Source: Rhodamnia argentea (lineage: Eukaryota; Streptophyta; Magnoliopsida; Myrtales; Myrtaceae). Taken from it: 64,000 bases of DNA. Shown here piece after piece: positions 35,572 to 47,871 of this stretch. How positions within the stretch are numbered: the stretch's first letter is position 1; the number at the start of each line of letters is the position of its first letter. The translations under genes were made by a program, and so were the position numbers. The notes under the pieces were generated by a model. It had not been told where the DNA came from. It saw nothing but the letters and a program-made list of their open reading frames with translations, and did not search any database. Location: the NCBI RefSeq assembly GCF_020921035.1, contig NC_063156.1:806001-870000 (forward strand). The letters are read 5' to 3'.

Positions 35572-36123
35572 TTATGATTGTGCTTCGACATCTTTTTCGA
35601 TAGGCTCATCCTCATCAAATTCTTTCAACCTTTCTTGAAACTCTTCTTCGATATGCTGTGAATCTGGCAATTCGACGGCTTGAGGTGACCACCATGACGA
35701 CAATTCGTCGAACACCACATTTCTCGAAATATAGCACCTCCCTGTTGTAGGATCACAGCACTTCCACCATTTTCGTTGATCATCATAACCCACGAAAAAA
35801 CATCGAACCGCCTTCTTATCGAATTTGCTGCGAAGGTGTTCTGGCACAAATGCATAACATACACATCCAAAAACTCTGAAATGACTTACCACAGGCTTGC
35901 AATTCCATAATCTCTCGTATGGTGACATGGAACCAAGCCTTGCTTGTGGCAATCTGTTAATCACATGCGCCGATGTCTTCATACACTCAGCCCAAAATTT
36001 AGGTGGAACATTCTTCGCATGTAGCATCCTCCCGCATGTCTCTGCTAGATGCCGATTCTTCCTTTCACAACTCCATTTTGCTGTAGCATATACGAACAAG
36101 TAAATTGTCGACGTATCTTGCAC
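35572..36123 (-). pseudogene. Copia integrase C-terminal part, shifted frame
   Basis: Continues integrase after a frameshift near 36060-36110: [35 protein letters not shown], and the GKKAVRCFFVGY-like segment (FDKKAVRCFFVGYDDQRKWW). The acidic tail ends at a stop before RT. Confidence 0.88.
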
Positions 36124-37514
36124 TCTCGCAAATACTTCGTGAATTCATTAGAAGTATATTCTCCCCCGTTATTAGTACGAAGGCAAAGAATCTTCTTGCC
36201 CACTTCACTTTCTATCTTCTCCTTAAACTCCTTAAATTTGATAAATGCCTCAAATTTATCTTTCATAAAATCAACCCAAACATACATGGAAAATTCATCG
36301 ATAAATATGATCATATACTTTGATCTACCAATAGACGATTGCTTCATTGGACCAAACACATCCAAGTGAATGAGCTCGAGAGGCGTACGAGCTTTGAACG
36401 ATGATTCCTCATAAGAAAGCTGATGTGCCTTTCCATGCTGGCATCCAGCACAGACCACATCTTCTTGAACTTCCAACCGGGGGAGGCCATTCAGCATATT
36501 CTTCTGCATTATCACTTTCAACTCGGCGGTGGACGAGGCAGCGAACTCGTCTTGCACCTCCGTTGCAACAGACGCATGAAAATCCCATTCCACATTGTCA
36601 TCGAAATCACTCCTCTTCGATGATGCTGCGATATTTCCTTCAACTCTCTTTCCTCGACAATCTTTGGCGAAATGACCTTCTTTGCCACGGACGTAACATC
36701 GTCCACTACGTTTTTTGTCATTGCCATAGCGGTTCCGCCAAGCTCCCCCTGATCGAAGGCTCGTCTCTCCTAGACGCTTTTTCCATTGTCCATGAGCTAG
36801 CTGCTTTTGCATTTCGACATGACTTTTTCCCGGCTTGTCATCTCTATTGTCAACACCGATTCTCCTCTGGCCCTTGAACCCTCTTTTATCACCGAAGAGG
36901 GCACTCTCATCTCCCTTAATCAAAACCTTAGATATTTGATTATCTAAAGTTTCTTGATTGGCCAAAATATTCTCCAGTTCGGTCAACGTTGGTTGAGTTG
37001 CCCATCCACGAGTAGCCGTAACAATACCATTATACTCCAGCTTTAACCCGTGAATAATAATCCTTCTCATTCTCGTTTCGGAGATGGCATTATTCGGATC
37101 TAGCTTCGAAATTTTGTCACAAATAGACTTAACTTTGGAGAAATACTGACTCACCGTCATATTTTGTTGTGACATCGACAGCATCTCGTTCTCCAACCTT
37201 TGCAACTTGAAATCATTCGACCTCGCGAACAACGCTGCCAAGTTAGCCCATGCCTCCTTGGGAGTCTGCGCACTATTTATATGCTGTAACAAGTCATCTT
37301 CAACGATCACAGCAAGAGCGTAAAGAGCCTTACCCGCTTTGATGTTCCATCTCCTCGGATCACCATCGTTTGTAGGTGCCATGGTGTTGCTTCCACCAAC
37401 AATATCCCACAAATCTTGACCCCGCAAATAAAACTGCATGCGAGTACTCCAATTATTATAATTGGAATTGTTGAGCTTCTCAATACCATTTGTCGAACTT
37501 GATACGTCCGCCAT
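36045..37514 (-). pseudogene. Copia gag fused to integrase, protease region missing
   Basis: The 489-codon frame starts with ATG 193 bases inside the 5' LTR. Gag is residues 1-330, with a zinc knuckle at 273-286 in which the second cysteine is arginine ([14 protein letters not shown]). After residue about 330 the sequence jumps into integrase at [21 protein letters not shown]. No protease active-site DTG/DSG is present and the upstream zinc-binding histidines are gone, so a large in-frame deletion has joined the two parts. The integrase core keeps the first aspartate (HLDVFGP) but reads RTNNGGEY where RTDNGGEY is usual. The frame then runs out of phase after LQQNG. Confidence 0.88.
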
Positions 37515-37706
37515 CCGATTGGTGAAAAATGCCCGGCTTGGTCCCGATCAATTGATCACAGTCCCGCATTGTACTCTGGCGGAACTTCGACGTACTCCGG
37601 TTCTCGACCACTTACACACGAACAATGGTCGCTAATCACTGTCTTCACAAACCACGCTCCGGAAGACTTGATTCACGGTCCCCGACAACCGTGCTACGAT
37701 GCCAAA

Positions 37707-38150
37707 TGTTGAATCTCGTAGTCGTAAAGCACATCTCAATCCTCAACATGATTGAAGACTATCGAAGGTGAAAGATTCTCTTCACACAAGAGAAGTTTCC
37801 AAGGGAGGAGATGGATGGACTCGATAATTTACTATATTCACCTTACTTTCACCTTACTAAAACGATTACAAGACTTCCCTTTATATAGGCTTAGAAATAT
37901 GACTCTCGACATACCCTAGGTACATGAAAAGACCTGTCTAGATACATAGCAATAATTACACATCGGAATACTAAAAGACTCTCGAGACACACGACAAATA
38001 ATGACTCTTAAAAAACTACAAAGCAATAATGACATTAAACATGCGCGTCGGATAGACGACTGTTGAAAACCAAAAAGTCTATCGTCAACCATAAGAATAT
38101 GAAGAGTCACGCTATTGAAGATTCTAGAGTAGGTGGTGATATCTTCAATA
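37707..38150 (-). repeat. Copia 5' LTR (444 bp)
   Basis: Upstream LTR in the element's own orientation. Same length as its partner and about 95% identical by hand count. Confidence 0.93.
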
Positions 38151-38227
38151 ACATGTATGTCTCTCCGCTGCAAACATACCCTAGCAACTATGAATGTGAA
38201 CAACGTATATTATCTCGGAAACGAGCC

Positions 38228-38775
38228 AAAAAAGTCATAAATCTATTGTATTGATACCAATTCAATTATAAATCTTTTAATTGGGTCAATTGATGCTTGA
38301 ACTTGTTCACATTGGTACCAATTCAGTCTGTTAGACTAATTTATGCTGAAAATTGCTCACATTGACACTGGACATCCTACTTGGCACGGCTGAAATTGAC
38401 GTTGATATCCACCATCCATAGACCATGGCCGGTGAGGGCTAGCCTCGCTTGGGCAAGGGCGAGCACTTGCGACCCCCCCTCCCCTCCCCTCCCCCAAACA
38501 AACACTTGGGTGCTCGCCCTCACGGGCCATGGCTGGCTACCAACCAACAGAAAAAGGAGATGGGAAAGAAAATATATATACACACACACGCAATGTCTAC
38601 GTCAATACCGGCTATGCCACACAGGGCTGCAAGATTCACGTTAGAGATTTCTGGCCTAAATTAGCCGGATACATTGAATTGGTACCAATATGAAAATGTT
38701 TATGATTAAATTGGCTCAATTCAAATATTTATGATTAAATTGGTATCAATATAATAGGTTTAAATTTTTTTCTTA
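38228..38775. mobile_element. Fold-back element with GC-rich core, copy B
   Basis: Partner of 12166-12705, with the same imperfect arms and core. A small ACACACACAC expansion lies near 38580. Confidence 0.62.
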
Positions 38776-38873
38776 TAGTTTCCTATATTTTCTGCATCCA
38801 TTTACTGTGACCGGCCGGTCCTGAGGTTTGGCAACTGGGACATGACAAAAGATATGTCACGGATTTGCTACTT

Positions 38874-39590
38874 TATTCTGTGCAATAATGGAAAAATTAA
38901 AAGCAATACTTTCATGGTATACATAGCCGGGACCACCCGGCTCAAATGAATCAATATATCGACCATGGTGGTCATCTATGCTTCTTTACCAAATCAGCTA
39001 AGAAACGCAAGAACTTGTCGGCAATTTCACTCGTCGAAACTCAATAAGCGGACTGAAGAAACATGGCAATCGAGGGAGATGAGAGCGATAACGATGTCGA
39101 ATACGTCTATCAATTAAGCCCTTTTTTGTGCGTTGCGTTTTTGACTTGGAAAGCGATCGGGATAATCCGTTACGATGAATTTTTTGTTTTTCTTCGACAG
39201 TTATCATGATTTTACTTTCACTTTTTGGAGAATAATCTCTCATCTACGGGATCACAGCAGCATCAAATGCCTCCGCGCCCGCCGACCATGTCGAGCTTTC
39301 CATTCGCGATTGTAAAATCTCTCGTTTCTCTATGATGAGGGAAGACTTTTCTCTCCATCCTTTTGAACTCTTTCACTATTGAGTATGGACGCGTACAATT
39401 TGGACCTCCTTTTTGAACTTTCTGTCATGAATTCCTGATAAAGGTCGTGTGAATACATCCCTTTCACATTTGCTGCAATCGCTACTTTCACCAAGAGGAA
39501 GAGATGCTTGGGATAAACTGTAAATGGGGCTTCATTTCTCCCAAAATTCGTCACGCGAAACTCATTTTCCAGATGACGATGCATGCGCGT
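38874..39590. other. Near-identical partner of 13774-14490
   Basis: About two differences in 710 bp, including TATGCATAGCC versus TATACATAGCC at the start and GTCACGTGAAA versus GTCACGCGAAA at the end. The same two minus-strand frames remain open. Confidence 0.4.
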
Positions 39591-40085
39591 CGGCGAGGCC
39601 CTCTCGCCTAGATCGAGGTAGCCTTACCAGCCGCAGGTGAAGCCTGGTGAGGTGGCCTCGTCCACAGCTACGCTTTCTCAAGGGTTTCGTGATGAGTCGG
39701 GTGGGTTTCGTCATGGGTTGCGATGGGTCGTGAGGTGCGGCCATGAGCGAAGTCTCCTCACCTAGATCTGCTTCAGGCCAGCCTTGCCTGCGACTCACTA
39801 GCCGCGGGCAAGGTAGCCTCACTAGCAATCTTGCATGCCTCACCTACACCCGAGCCCTTGCTCGCTAGTCTGCGAACTCCGACGACCTTCGCCGGCCACA
39901 AAGGAGGAAGAGCGAAAAAAAATAAAGAAAGAAAAATTCAAAAATTCAAAAGTTTTTTAAATAATTAAAATGTTATTAAAACTTACCACGTTAACACCAA
40001 TCGGCAATATGGACTAAATTGACACAATTACAAAAGGTTTAGGACTGAATCGGAAAAAAAAAAAATGTTTAGAATTGAATTGGAT
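39591..40085. repeat. Truncated GC-rich repeat, copy B
   Basis: Core and right part of 14640-15285. The left 284 bp seen in copy A (14494-14777) are absent. It differs from copy A at about 3%. Confidence 0.5.
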
Positions 40086-41093
40086 TTATGACTTTTTTAG
40101 TAATTTTCTCTCTCAGGAGCTTATGAGGTATTTTCTTTTTTCTTCACCTATTCCTTCAGTGTCACTGATCAAATTTTGCCAGTTCAACGCGGTTGACGGT
40201 CTTGTGCCAATTAAGAAAATTAACAGCAAACATCTGCTATTCATATGCATACTTACATGAATTTTAAGGGCATAACTGAAACAATAGTTCTGTATTGAGT
40301 AATTTCTTCCTACAAAGATCTGACAATAATTTCAGTTTGTAGAAAAGTTATTATGAATAGATTAAAGTTTTCTTTATATCATGCAATTTATCGAACCAAC
40401 ATTTTTTGGAGTTTCATACTTTTGTTTTGTGGTCGAAAATCGATTTACTTCATTCATAAATTCAAAGGATTACATAAGTTATGGGTTTCTATACACAAAA
40501 GAACACAAAAGAACCCATAAAATTGATGGTGGCACAACAAGCCAATTGTAAGGAAGAGTCTTCTTGCGATGTGTTACGGCGATCCTGCGGTATTCCATGG
40601 CATTAGATGATAAGCGTATAATCTGAAACTACTAGTCCGAACTATCATTTCCACGATTTTGTTAATGTTTCATATTTATTCACGTGTCTAAATAGTTGTG
40701 GTCGATAGATTATAACGATAAATGATAGTCATTAAATGTGATAATTTTACTGCAATCGCTCGTTAAGAATGCAGGTGAAACCTGGATAGACCATGGAGCA
40801 TGTGACATGGTAGGTTTCGAGTTCCAGAGTATGCAAATGAGGTTCTAGGTTCAAAAAAAAAATGTAGAACTTGTTCCGATAGGTAGGTTTCAATTTTCAA
40901 ATGGAACCTGTACGGAATATGAAACCGATCTACTTTTACGTGGAGCTAAAACACACCAAATATTTAACTCAAAAACATTTATGAACTATTTATTTGGATT
41001 TATTTGTCAAATTCAAAATTTGAGATAGTTTTCATCATTTTTTCCATCGATGACAACCAAATGGGACATAACTCGGTAAGATAGAAATTGAAT

Positions 41094-41521
41094 GGAATAA
41101 TGACATAAATGGTTCCTAAATTTTGACCCAATATGCAATATGATCCATGAACTTTTAATTTGACCAATATAGTCTTTGAACTTTAGCTCAATGTGCAATG
41201 TGGTCCCTGGGTTTTCAATTTGGCTAATATTGTCTATGGACTTTTGAAACATGTTCAACTTAGTTCCTAAACTATAACAAGACGTTCAATATAGTCCTTC
41301 GATTAATTCAAGTTCAAGGACAACATTGGACATTTTCTTATAGTTCGGGGACTAGGTTGAACATGTTCCAAAAGTTCAGATATCACATTGAATAAATTGA
41401 AAGTTCATAGATTACATTACACATTGGGCTAAAGTTCGGTACTCATATTAATCAAATTAAAAGTTCATGGACCACATTGCATATTGGGCCAAAGTTGAGG
41501 GACCATTTGTATCATTTTTCC
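41094..41521. mobile_element. Fold-back element, copy B partner of 16273-16700
   Basis: Same two-armed structure and length. Confidence 0.75.
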
Positions 41522-41730
41522 AAATTGGATTCATGCCACTATTTAGTTCTATAGTTTTTTTCAATCAACCTTTTCATAGAGATTGTTTCATATTTTTTTT
41601 ATTCAAAGACCATATCCGGAACAATTGAGTTTTTTTTTTCTTTATGGATTCGATTCCACGGCTTCTTCTAGAAATCGAAAAAAAAAACTGGTCTAATTCA
41701 TTCAAATAAAAGGAATGTGGTGAAATTATT

Positions 41731-42138
41731 TAGGGGTGAGCCATTTCGGGTTCGTCCGGGTTCTCCCTCCAATTTGGAACCTACTCGTTCGAACCGATTT
41801 CTCATTTTTTGAAACTTAAAACCTACTCCGTAACGGGTTTCGTGTCCGTTCCAGAATCTACCCAAGAGCCGATAATTACTTTTTTTTGTTTCATTTTTAG
41901 TTAAGCAAAATGAAAGTGAACGCAATAACAAAACTAAAAATTTCGCACTTGTCAATAGCAACAATTCATAAAAGATGAACACTTAAAATAAATAAAACAA
42001 TAAAAAAATTCAAAAAAAATTATAGAACTTCAATCCTTAATCATCCATAAAAAATTGCTCCAAATTCTGACCACCTAAAATAAAAAAAGAAATGCCAAAA
42101 TTGTTTAATAAGAAAGCCAAAGTGTATAAGTCAATTTC
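41731..42138. mobile_element. hAT-like element truncated by the copy B deletion
   Basis: Begins TAGGGGTGAGCC like 16912-17499 but loses its right part where the sequence jumps from GTCAATTTCGG straight to GTGAAACCCGTGCC, copy A position about 20589. Confidence 0.65.
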
Positions 42139-42838
42139 GGTGAAACCCGTGCCAAGGCGGCCGGTAGGGTCCTCCACATCATAGTGACCAAGAAGATGCC
42201 TCTGCAAGTCGCCGATCTTGCATAGGGAAAACCATAACTAGGTGATGGGCTGGGATGAAACGGCTATTAGAAGCCGGCCGCGCCCGCTGGGAAATATGAA
42301 TGACGGCGTGTTATGGCTCTAGACATTGTCTTTGGGCATGGGTATTGACAAGAAGAGGGCTCTGCTAGTTCTGGCGACAGTTGACCCCCGCCACCGACAA
42401 CCCTTGCACGATATGGGTGCACGCCCTTGCCATCGGTCGGCGAAAGGTGGCGGCAACCCTCTTCGACCACTTTCCCACCATTGCTTGCCCTTTCGGGCCA
42501 CGGTGGGGTGGCGGCAATGAGGGTTGCAAGCCCTCACTGCTGGTTCGGATTCTTTTATTATTTTAAATTTAGTTTATTTTTAAAGTTTTAAAGAAAAATT
42601 AAATTAAAAATTAGATTCGGACTAAAACGTCATCCTTTTAGCTATGCCATCGCCACATAGAAGAGAGAAAATATTTAAAAAATTCACATCAACATTTTTC
42701 ATTAGCCAAATTGGACTGAGTTTACGGAATGACTTGATTGCATCCATTTAACAAGTTTTAATACTCAATTGCACATTTTGTAAATTTTAGGACTCAATTG
42801 CACTTTCGTGATAAGTTTTAGGACTTTCATGTGAACAT
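42139..42838. mobile_element. Fold-back element missing its left arm, copy B
   Basis: Core and right arm of 20212-21282. Divergence from copy A reaches about 11% over the first 180 bp, the highest seen in the duplication. Confidence 0.62.
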
Positions 42839-43002
42839 ATCGCATTCATGCAAAGTGGTCGTAACTTACGTCAATGGGCAACATGATTCTCAATAGAAAC
42901 AATGTAAAAGGAGTTTCTATAGCTTAGTGCAATTTTTTGTAACGTCATTATCCAAGCATAATAACCAATGTAAAAGGAGTTTCTATAGACCTATTTAATG
43001 GA

Positions 43003-43393
43003 TGTCAATTCAATCTTACAGTTTTTGATTTGGCTAATTTAGTCCTAAATCTTTTGAAGATTTGTCAATATAGTTTTTTCAACCAATTTTAGCAGAAAAT
43101 CACCGACTTGGACAAGAGCTGTCCAACACCGACGTGGACAGTTTTTGTATTTTAAAAAAAATCAAAAGATTTTGAAAATAATAATTACAAAAATTGTCAA
43201 AAGATTTTTAAAATAGCCGGGGTCTATGACGAAAACAAAAACTGTCCACGTCGGGGCCGACCAAGCGACATAGCAAAGCTAGGGTCTATGACAGCAATTT
43301 CAAATCAAAATTGGCCGGAATGACTATATTAGCAAATCGTCAAAAGATCTAGAACTAAATCGGCTAAATTGAAAAAGTTTAGGACTGAATCAA
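43003..43393. mobile_element. Fold-back MITE-like element, copy B partner of 21445-21842
   Basis: Same arms. The inner GGACAGTTTTTGT / AAAAACTGTCC pair is retained. Confidence 0.62.
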
Positions 43394-43772
43394 TGCACAC
43401 ACAGTAGGTTTACGATCTTTATTATTATTTAGTTTTTGGACAACTTTCCCTCATTACTCATCTGAAGTATTTGACTGGCTTTATGCTTGTACGAGCTTAT
43501 TCTACAGTGCATTGTCACCGTACCATGTCTCCTGTCATTGGCCATTGTGAACCGTGTGGAGTCGATACTCATTCGCCCTTGTAAATCATTCGAGGATCTC
43601 CGAATCGGCCGGACAGTTGAGAGTGCTCTTTCGTCACGGTCCTAATGGCTATATTTAATTATAGTCTATGCTAGCTAATCAGCAGCTGGATTTTAGCAAT
43701 TCTAAGATGCTGTTTTGTCCCCCATTCGTTCAATCACATTCTCAAGCTACCTCCTAAAATCCCCCTAATTAT

Positions 43773-43893
43773 TTTAAGAGAAACGATTTTCTGACAAGAC
43801 TGATCGAAACAGTACAATCTCGATTGTGGATCTACACATCATCATTACATGATTTGCATAAAACACTCATTAATTGAAAGATCGTGTGATAAT
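43773..43893 (-). repeat. Dispersed repeat, copy B partner of 22222-22345
   Basis: Same CAATTAATGAGTGTTTTATG core on the minus strand. Confidence 0.55.
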
Positions 43894-44316
43894 AAATAAC
43901 CGACAGTAATATCATACCGTCGGGCTAGAACATGACCACACATCTCTCAATAGGCTAGTAGCTTCCTTTCTTCAAATTCCCAAACAGATTAATCCCCATG
44001 GCTGTTGTTATTGTTCTGCGTTTAGCTTCAAAGTAGCCACGGGCCCCTAGTTAATGATCCCAATTCAATTAATTATACACGTCTAACTTGTTCTATGACA
44101 ATTTAATTTCGATTTATGAGAAAGATCAAGATGTCATTTTCCGTAATTGGGTCATTGTCCAACCCATCAACCGATGGCTTCTTAATTGATTATCAAAATG
44201 GATTGCTTGGTCAAGCTCTTAGCGGGGCTGATATTGTCAAGGGGTTCGGATTAGAAGAATGACGCCATTACTCGTTGAAATCAAATTAGACATTACTCAA
44301 GAATACAAAAATTAAT

Positions 44317-44685
44317 GGGATGATTGTCCAAAAAGTCTTAAATATATTGTTCGGCAGTCAATTCAATTCTAAGCCTATCAATTTTGCTAATTTAGTTTTA
44401 AACCATTGGTGATTTACCAATCCAGTCCTAAATCTTTTGAAATTTTGCCGATTTAGTCACTTGGATAATTGGTGAAAAGGAGTCTATTGACAAGTTGTCA
44501 AAAGGTTTAAGACTAAATTAATAACTCGCCTAAAAGTGTAGGACTAAATTAGTACGAATGAAATGTTTAAGACTATAACTTGACAAATCGTCAAAAGATT
44601 TAGGACTAAATTGGCATAATTGAAAAGTTTAGAGTGGAATTAGTCATTGTACAATAAGTTCAGAATTTTTTGGAAAATTTGCCCC
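44317..44685. mobile_element. Fold-back MITE-like element, copy B partner of 22767-23131
   Basis: Same arrangement just upstream of the copy B PTI1-like kinase. Confidence 0.6.
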
Positions 44686-45091
44686 AAAAATTAATGTATG
44701 TGTATAATAGAACATGTAGGACAATGACTTGGAATATCTCTGCAAGAGATTCAATAAAGAAATCTCCCATTTCCAATGGCAATGCTTGGCATAACCCGAC
44801 AAGTGCTAGAGACACCAGCTGGAAGCTTCTGCAATAAAATACACTCTTTGTGTTCTTTTTTGTTCTCATTGTCGGCTCCATTCCGGATGCCTTGACCTCC
44901 AAGGCTGCCCTTCTGTCTTCACCATAAGGCCCTTTCAGCCCTGCATAGATATATCAGTTTGCACTCGCGTTTTGCTTTCTTCTTGCTTGATCATCTTGGT
45001 GTCTTCTTCATCCTCCTCTCTTATCTGTCTTCATAGAGATTCACCCCCTTCTTTTCCATCTTCGCCTCTTCGCGAGTTTTCTTCCAGTAGG

Positions 45092-46736
45092 ATGATGTTC
45101 TGGAGGTGTTTATGCTGCATCTCGAAATTTGACGAACGGCCAGAGATCAGGTAAACGTTCGACGGGCCAGCTGCCGATCTTCTGTAGCTAGTATGTCGAT
45201 CGAGTTCGAATGAATGTGCTTTGTTTTGACGATTTTTTTTGCTATTTTGATGTATTCTTTCTGAAGCGTGAGCAACAACAAGGACTACCCATGGGAAATT
45301 TACTCTCTCAAGGAGTTGCTACACGCGACGAACAACTTCCACAACGACAACAAGATCGGGGAGGGCGGTTTCGGAAGCATTTATTGGGGTCGAACAAGTA
45401 AAGGCGTAGAGGCAATTATGTCCATTTCTTGTGTTTCTATTTGAGATTATTTCCCTTTGTTCCATGCGAAACAATACGAATGCATGGCCTCGGTAAGACT
45501 GAATAGAGACTCCTGTAAGCTCTGTGAAACGATGTTAAACTTGACTGAATACTATCGCAGGTCGCGGTGCAAAGACTCAAAGCGATGAGCGCGAAGGCCG
45601 AAATGGAGTTCGCGGTGGAGGTGGAGATTCTTGGCAGGGTGAGGCACAAGAACCTTCTAGGGTTGAGGGGATTCTACGTGGGCGGCGATGAGAGGTTGAT
45701 CGTGTACGATTACATGCCTAATCATAGCTTGATAACTCATCTCCATGGCCAACTCGCCGAAGATTGCTTGCTCGATTGGCCGCGAAGAATGAGCATCGTG
45801 CTCGGATCAGCTGAGGGTTTAGCGTAAGTGACCTCACTGAATCGCTGGCTATGTGACCTGGTTACGACTCCTAGAATCACCACTAGCAAATCAGATTTAC
45901 GGTTATGTTCGAGAACAAATGTCCTCCAAACATGTTTTATTAGAAATTCAGATTCCTTAGCCATCGCACTGTAGGAACATTATTCAGTCTAGATTTTCAA
46001 CTTACTCATGGAGATTAGGTTTCTCAGCACCTTCTAGATCTGAATTTTCACTACATGCTGCTCAAATTTTAGCCTGTGTTCTCTTGCTCGTTTAAGGTAC
46101 TTGCATCACGAGGCAAATCCTCACATAATTCACCGAAACATAAAGGCGAGTAATGTCCTTCTGGACAACCAATTCCAAGCGAAAGTTGCGGATTTCGGTT
46201 TCGCTAAACTTATCCCGGACGGCGTTACTCATTTGACGACAAGAGTGAAGGGAACGCTAGGCTACTTGGCTCCCGAGTACGCGATGTGGGGGAAAGTTTC
46301 GGACAGCTGCGACGTCTACAGCTTCGGAATATTACTCCTAGAGATAATTAGTGCCAAGAAGCCACTGGAGAAGCTTCAGGGCGGAGTGAAGCGCGACATC
46401 GTGCAATGGGCGACGCCATATGTGCAGAAGGGCGCGTTCGACCACATAGCCGACCCGAGATTGGAGGGGAAATATAAACTGGACGAGCTCAAACTGGTGG
46501 TCATGATAGCAATGCGATGCACGGATCATAATCCCAAGAACCGGCCGAGCATGATAGAGGTCGTGCAGTGGCTCAAGGGAGGTCTGAGGCGGAAGAAAGA
46601 GATCGGACATGTCATCAGCAAGGCTAAAGAAGACGATGGTGACGATGAGGAGAACGATACGGACTACTACGAAGGGTCTGCCATAGACGAATTTGATGAC
46701 AAGAGAAAAGCATGGAAGGCAACCAAGGTGAGATAA
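45092..46736 (+). CDS. PTI1-like kinase, copy B: intact frame but predicted catalytically dead (pseudokinase)
   Basis: Exons 45092-45150, 45267-45411, 45561-45823 and 46097-46736 have exactly the same lengths as copy A and encode 368 residues with no stop or frameshift. The ATP-anchoring lysine is glutamine (VAVQRL, residue 72; AAA to CAA) and the catalytic aspartate is asparagine (HRNIKASN, residue 170; GAC to AAC). The glycine loop GEGGFG, DFG 188-190, APE and C-lobe remain. The family uses both changed residues for phosphotransfer, so catalysis is very unlikely, while folding and perhaps nucleotide or partner binding could persist. Other changes are mild (V58I, P79A, A108V). The GC donor of intron 2 is shared. 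Decay without frame loss could mean a scaffold or decoy role, or simply recent inactivation. Confidence 0.88.
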
Positions 46737-47137
46737 TTATTTGGAGTTGAACGTCATTTTGTATTTGTGGGTGTATGTGATGTGGTGGTTTCTCTTGTCT
46801 TCGCTTATCGATGCTCGATCATAAGATCCACGCAAGTGAAAAGCGAAAGAACGAGACGACCCGACCCGACCCGGTCTTCTTGGATCTTGACTTGTCGGAT
46901 ACTTCTTCATTGTACTTCCTCGCAATCTGTCTTTACTCTCTTTGCATCAACCCCTTGTTGGTTTCAATCCTTTATCCTTTGGAAGGATGACATATGTGTT
47001 AATAATTGTTGCGGAGATGTGGGTCGATGTATCATACAACTTTTCATCTTGATTTCCTGTGGAGACTATCTTTGTATCTTCCTTCGTACACTTGAGAAGA
47101 AGTGTCTCTTGCATCCCCGACGTATTATGACCAAATG

Positions 47138-47871
47138 GGAAAATGACACAAATAGTCTCTAAATTTTGAAACCCGATGTGCAATATCATCCTTGGACTTT
47201 TTATTTGTTCAACGTAATTCTTGAACTATTCATAAATGTTCAATCTAGCCCCTAAACTTTCGATTTGTTCAATCTAGTTCCCTAGCTTTACAAAACAAAG
47301 TCGAATCAGTCCTTCCGTACTATTTACGAGTTTTCATAATGATTCTATTGCCTAGATTTTAGAATATCTTTTTTCATTTCAACCCATTTCCAAAACTACC
47401 TTTTTGGTCTTTATAAATATTGATTGACATTGTAGTATATTTTAGCTTCTTCCTTTTTTTTGGGTAAGGGTATATTTTAGCTTATGATCTCTACAATAGT
47501 ACAAGTAAAATGTCATTCAGAGTTGTATCATGTGTATTGACGCTATTTTAATTACTTCATTTACGGATTCAACTAAATTTGAAGAAGAAAACACAAAGCA
47601 CAAGAACTTGAAAATTTGATCTATCTAAAAATTAGGAACAAGATTTAGATTCATATGAGTACGAGATACCCATGTTTTCTTTTGTTGATTTAGGAAATAG
47701 GTTATATTAAAAAGATATTCTAAAATTCGGGTAAAAGTGTGAATATGCAAATGTTGAACTTTTTTGTGGAAAATTAAGGGACTAAAAGGACTGGAATTAA
47801 ACTAATTTGCAGTACAAGGATAGCATTGCATATTAGATAAAAAATTGATGAACTATTTGTGCGATTCCTCC
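47138..47871. mobile_element. Fold-back element, copy B partner of 25579-26292
   Basis: Same arms. Near 47785 a short stretch of the right arm is deleted relative to copy A. About 25 bp are gained near 47450. Confidence 0.62.

Larger units (their letters stand above)
33398..38155 (-). mobile_element. Ty1/copia LTR retrotransposon with target-site duplication ACATG
   Basis: Element 33403-38150 on the minus strand, with 444-bp LTRs at each end, flanked by ACATG at 33398-33402 and 38151-38155. Copy A keeps the uninterrupted empty site at about 12088-12093 (GGACACATGTATGTC). The minus-strand order is gag, integrase, reverse transcriptase, RNase H, which defines copia. A purine-rich tract (GGTGAGGGGGAG, minus strand) abuts the 3' LTR. 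A degenerate initiator-Met-tRNA primer site (TGGCATCGTAGC) lies two bases inside the 5' LTR. The coding region is broken in several places, so the element is not autonomous. Confidence 0.95.
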
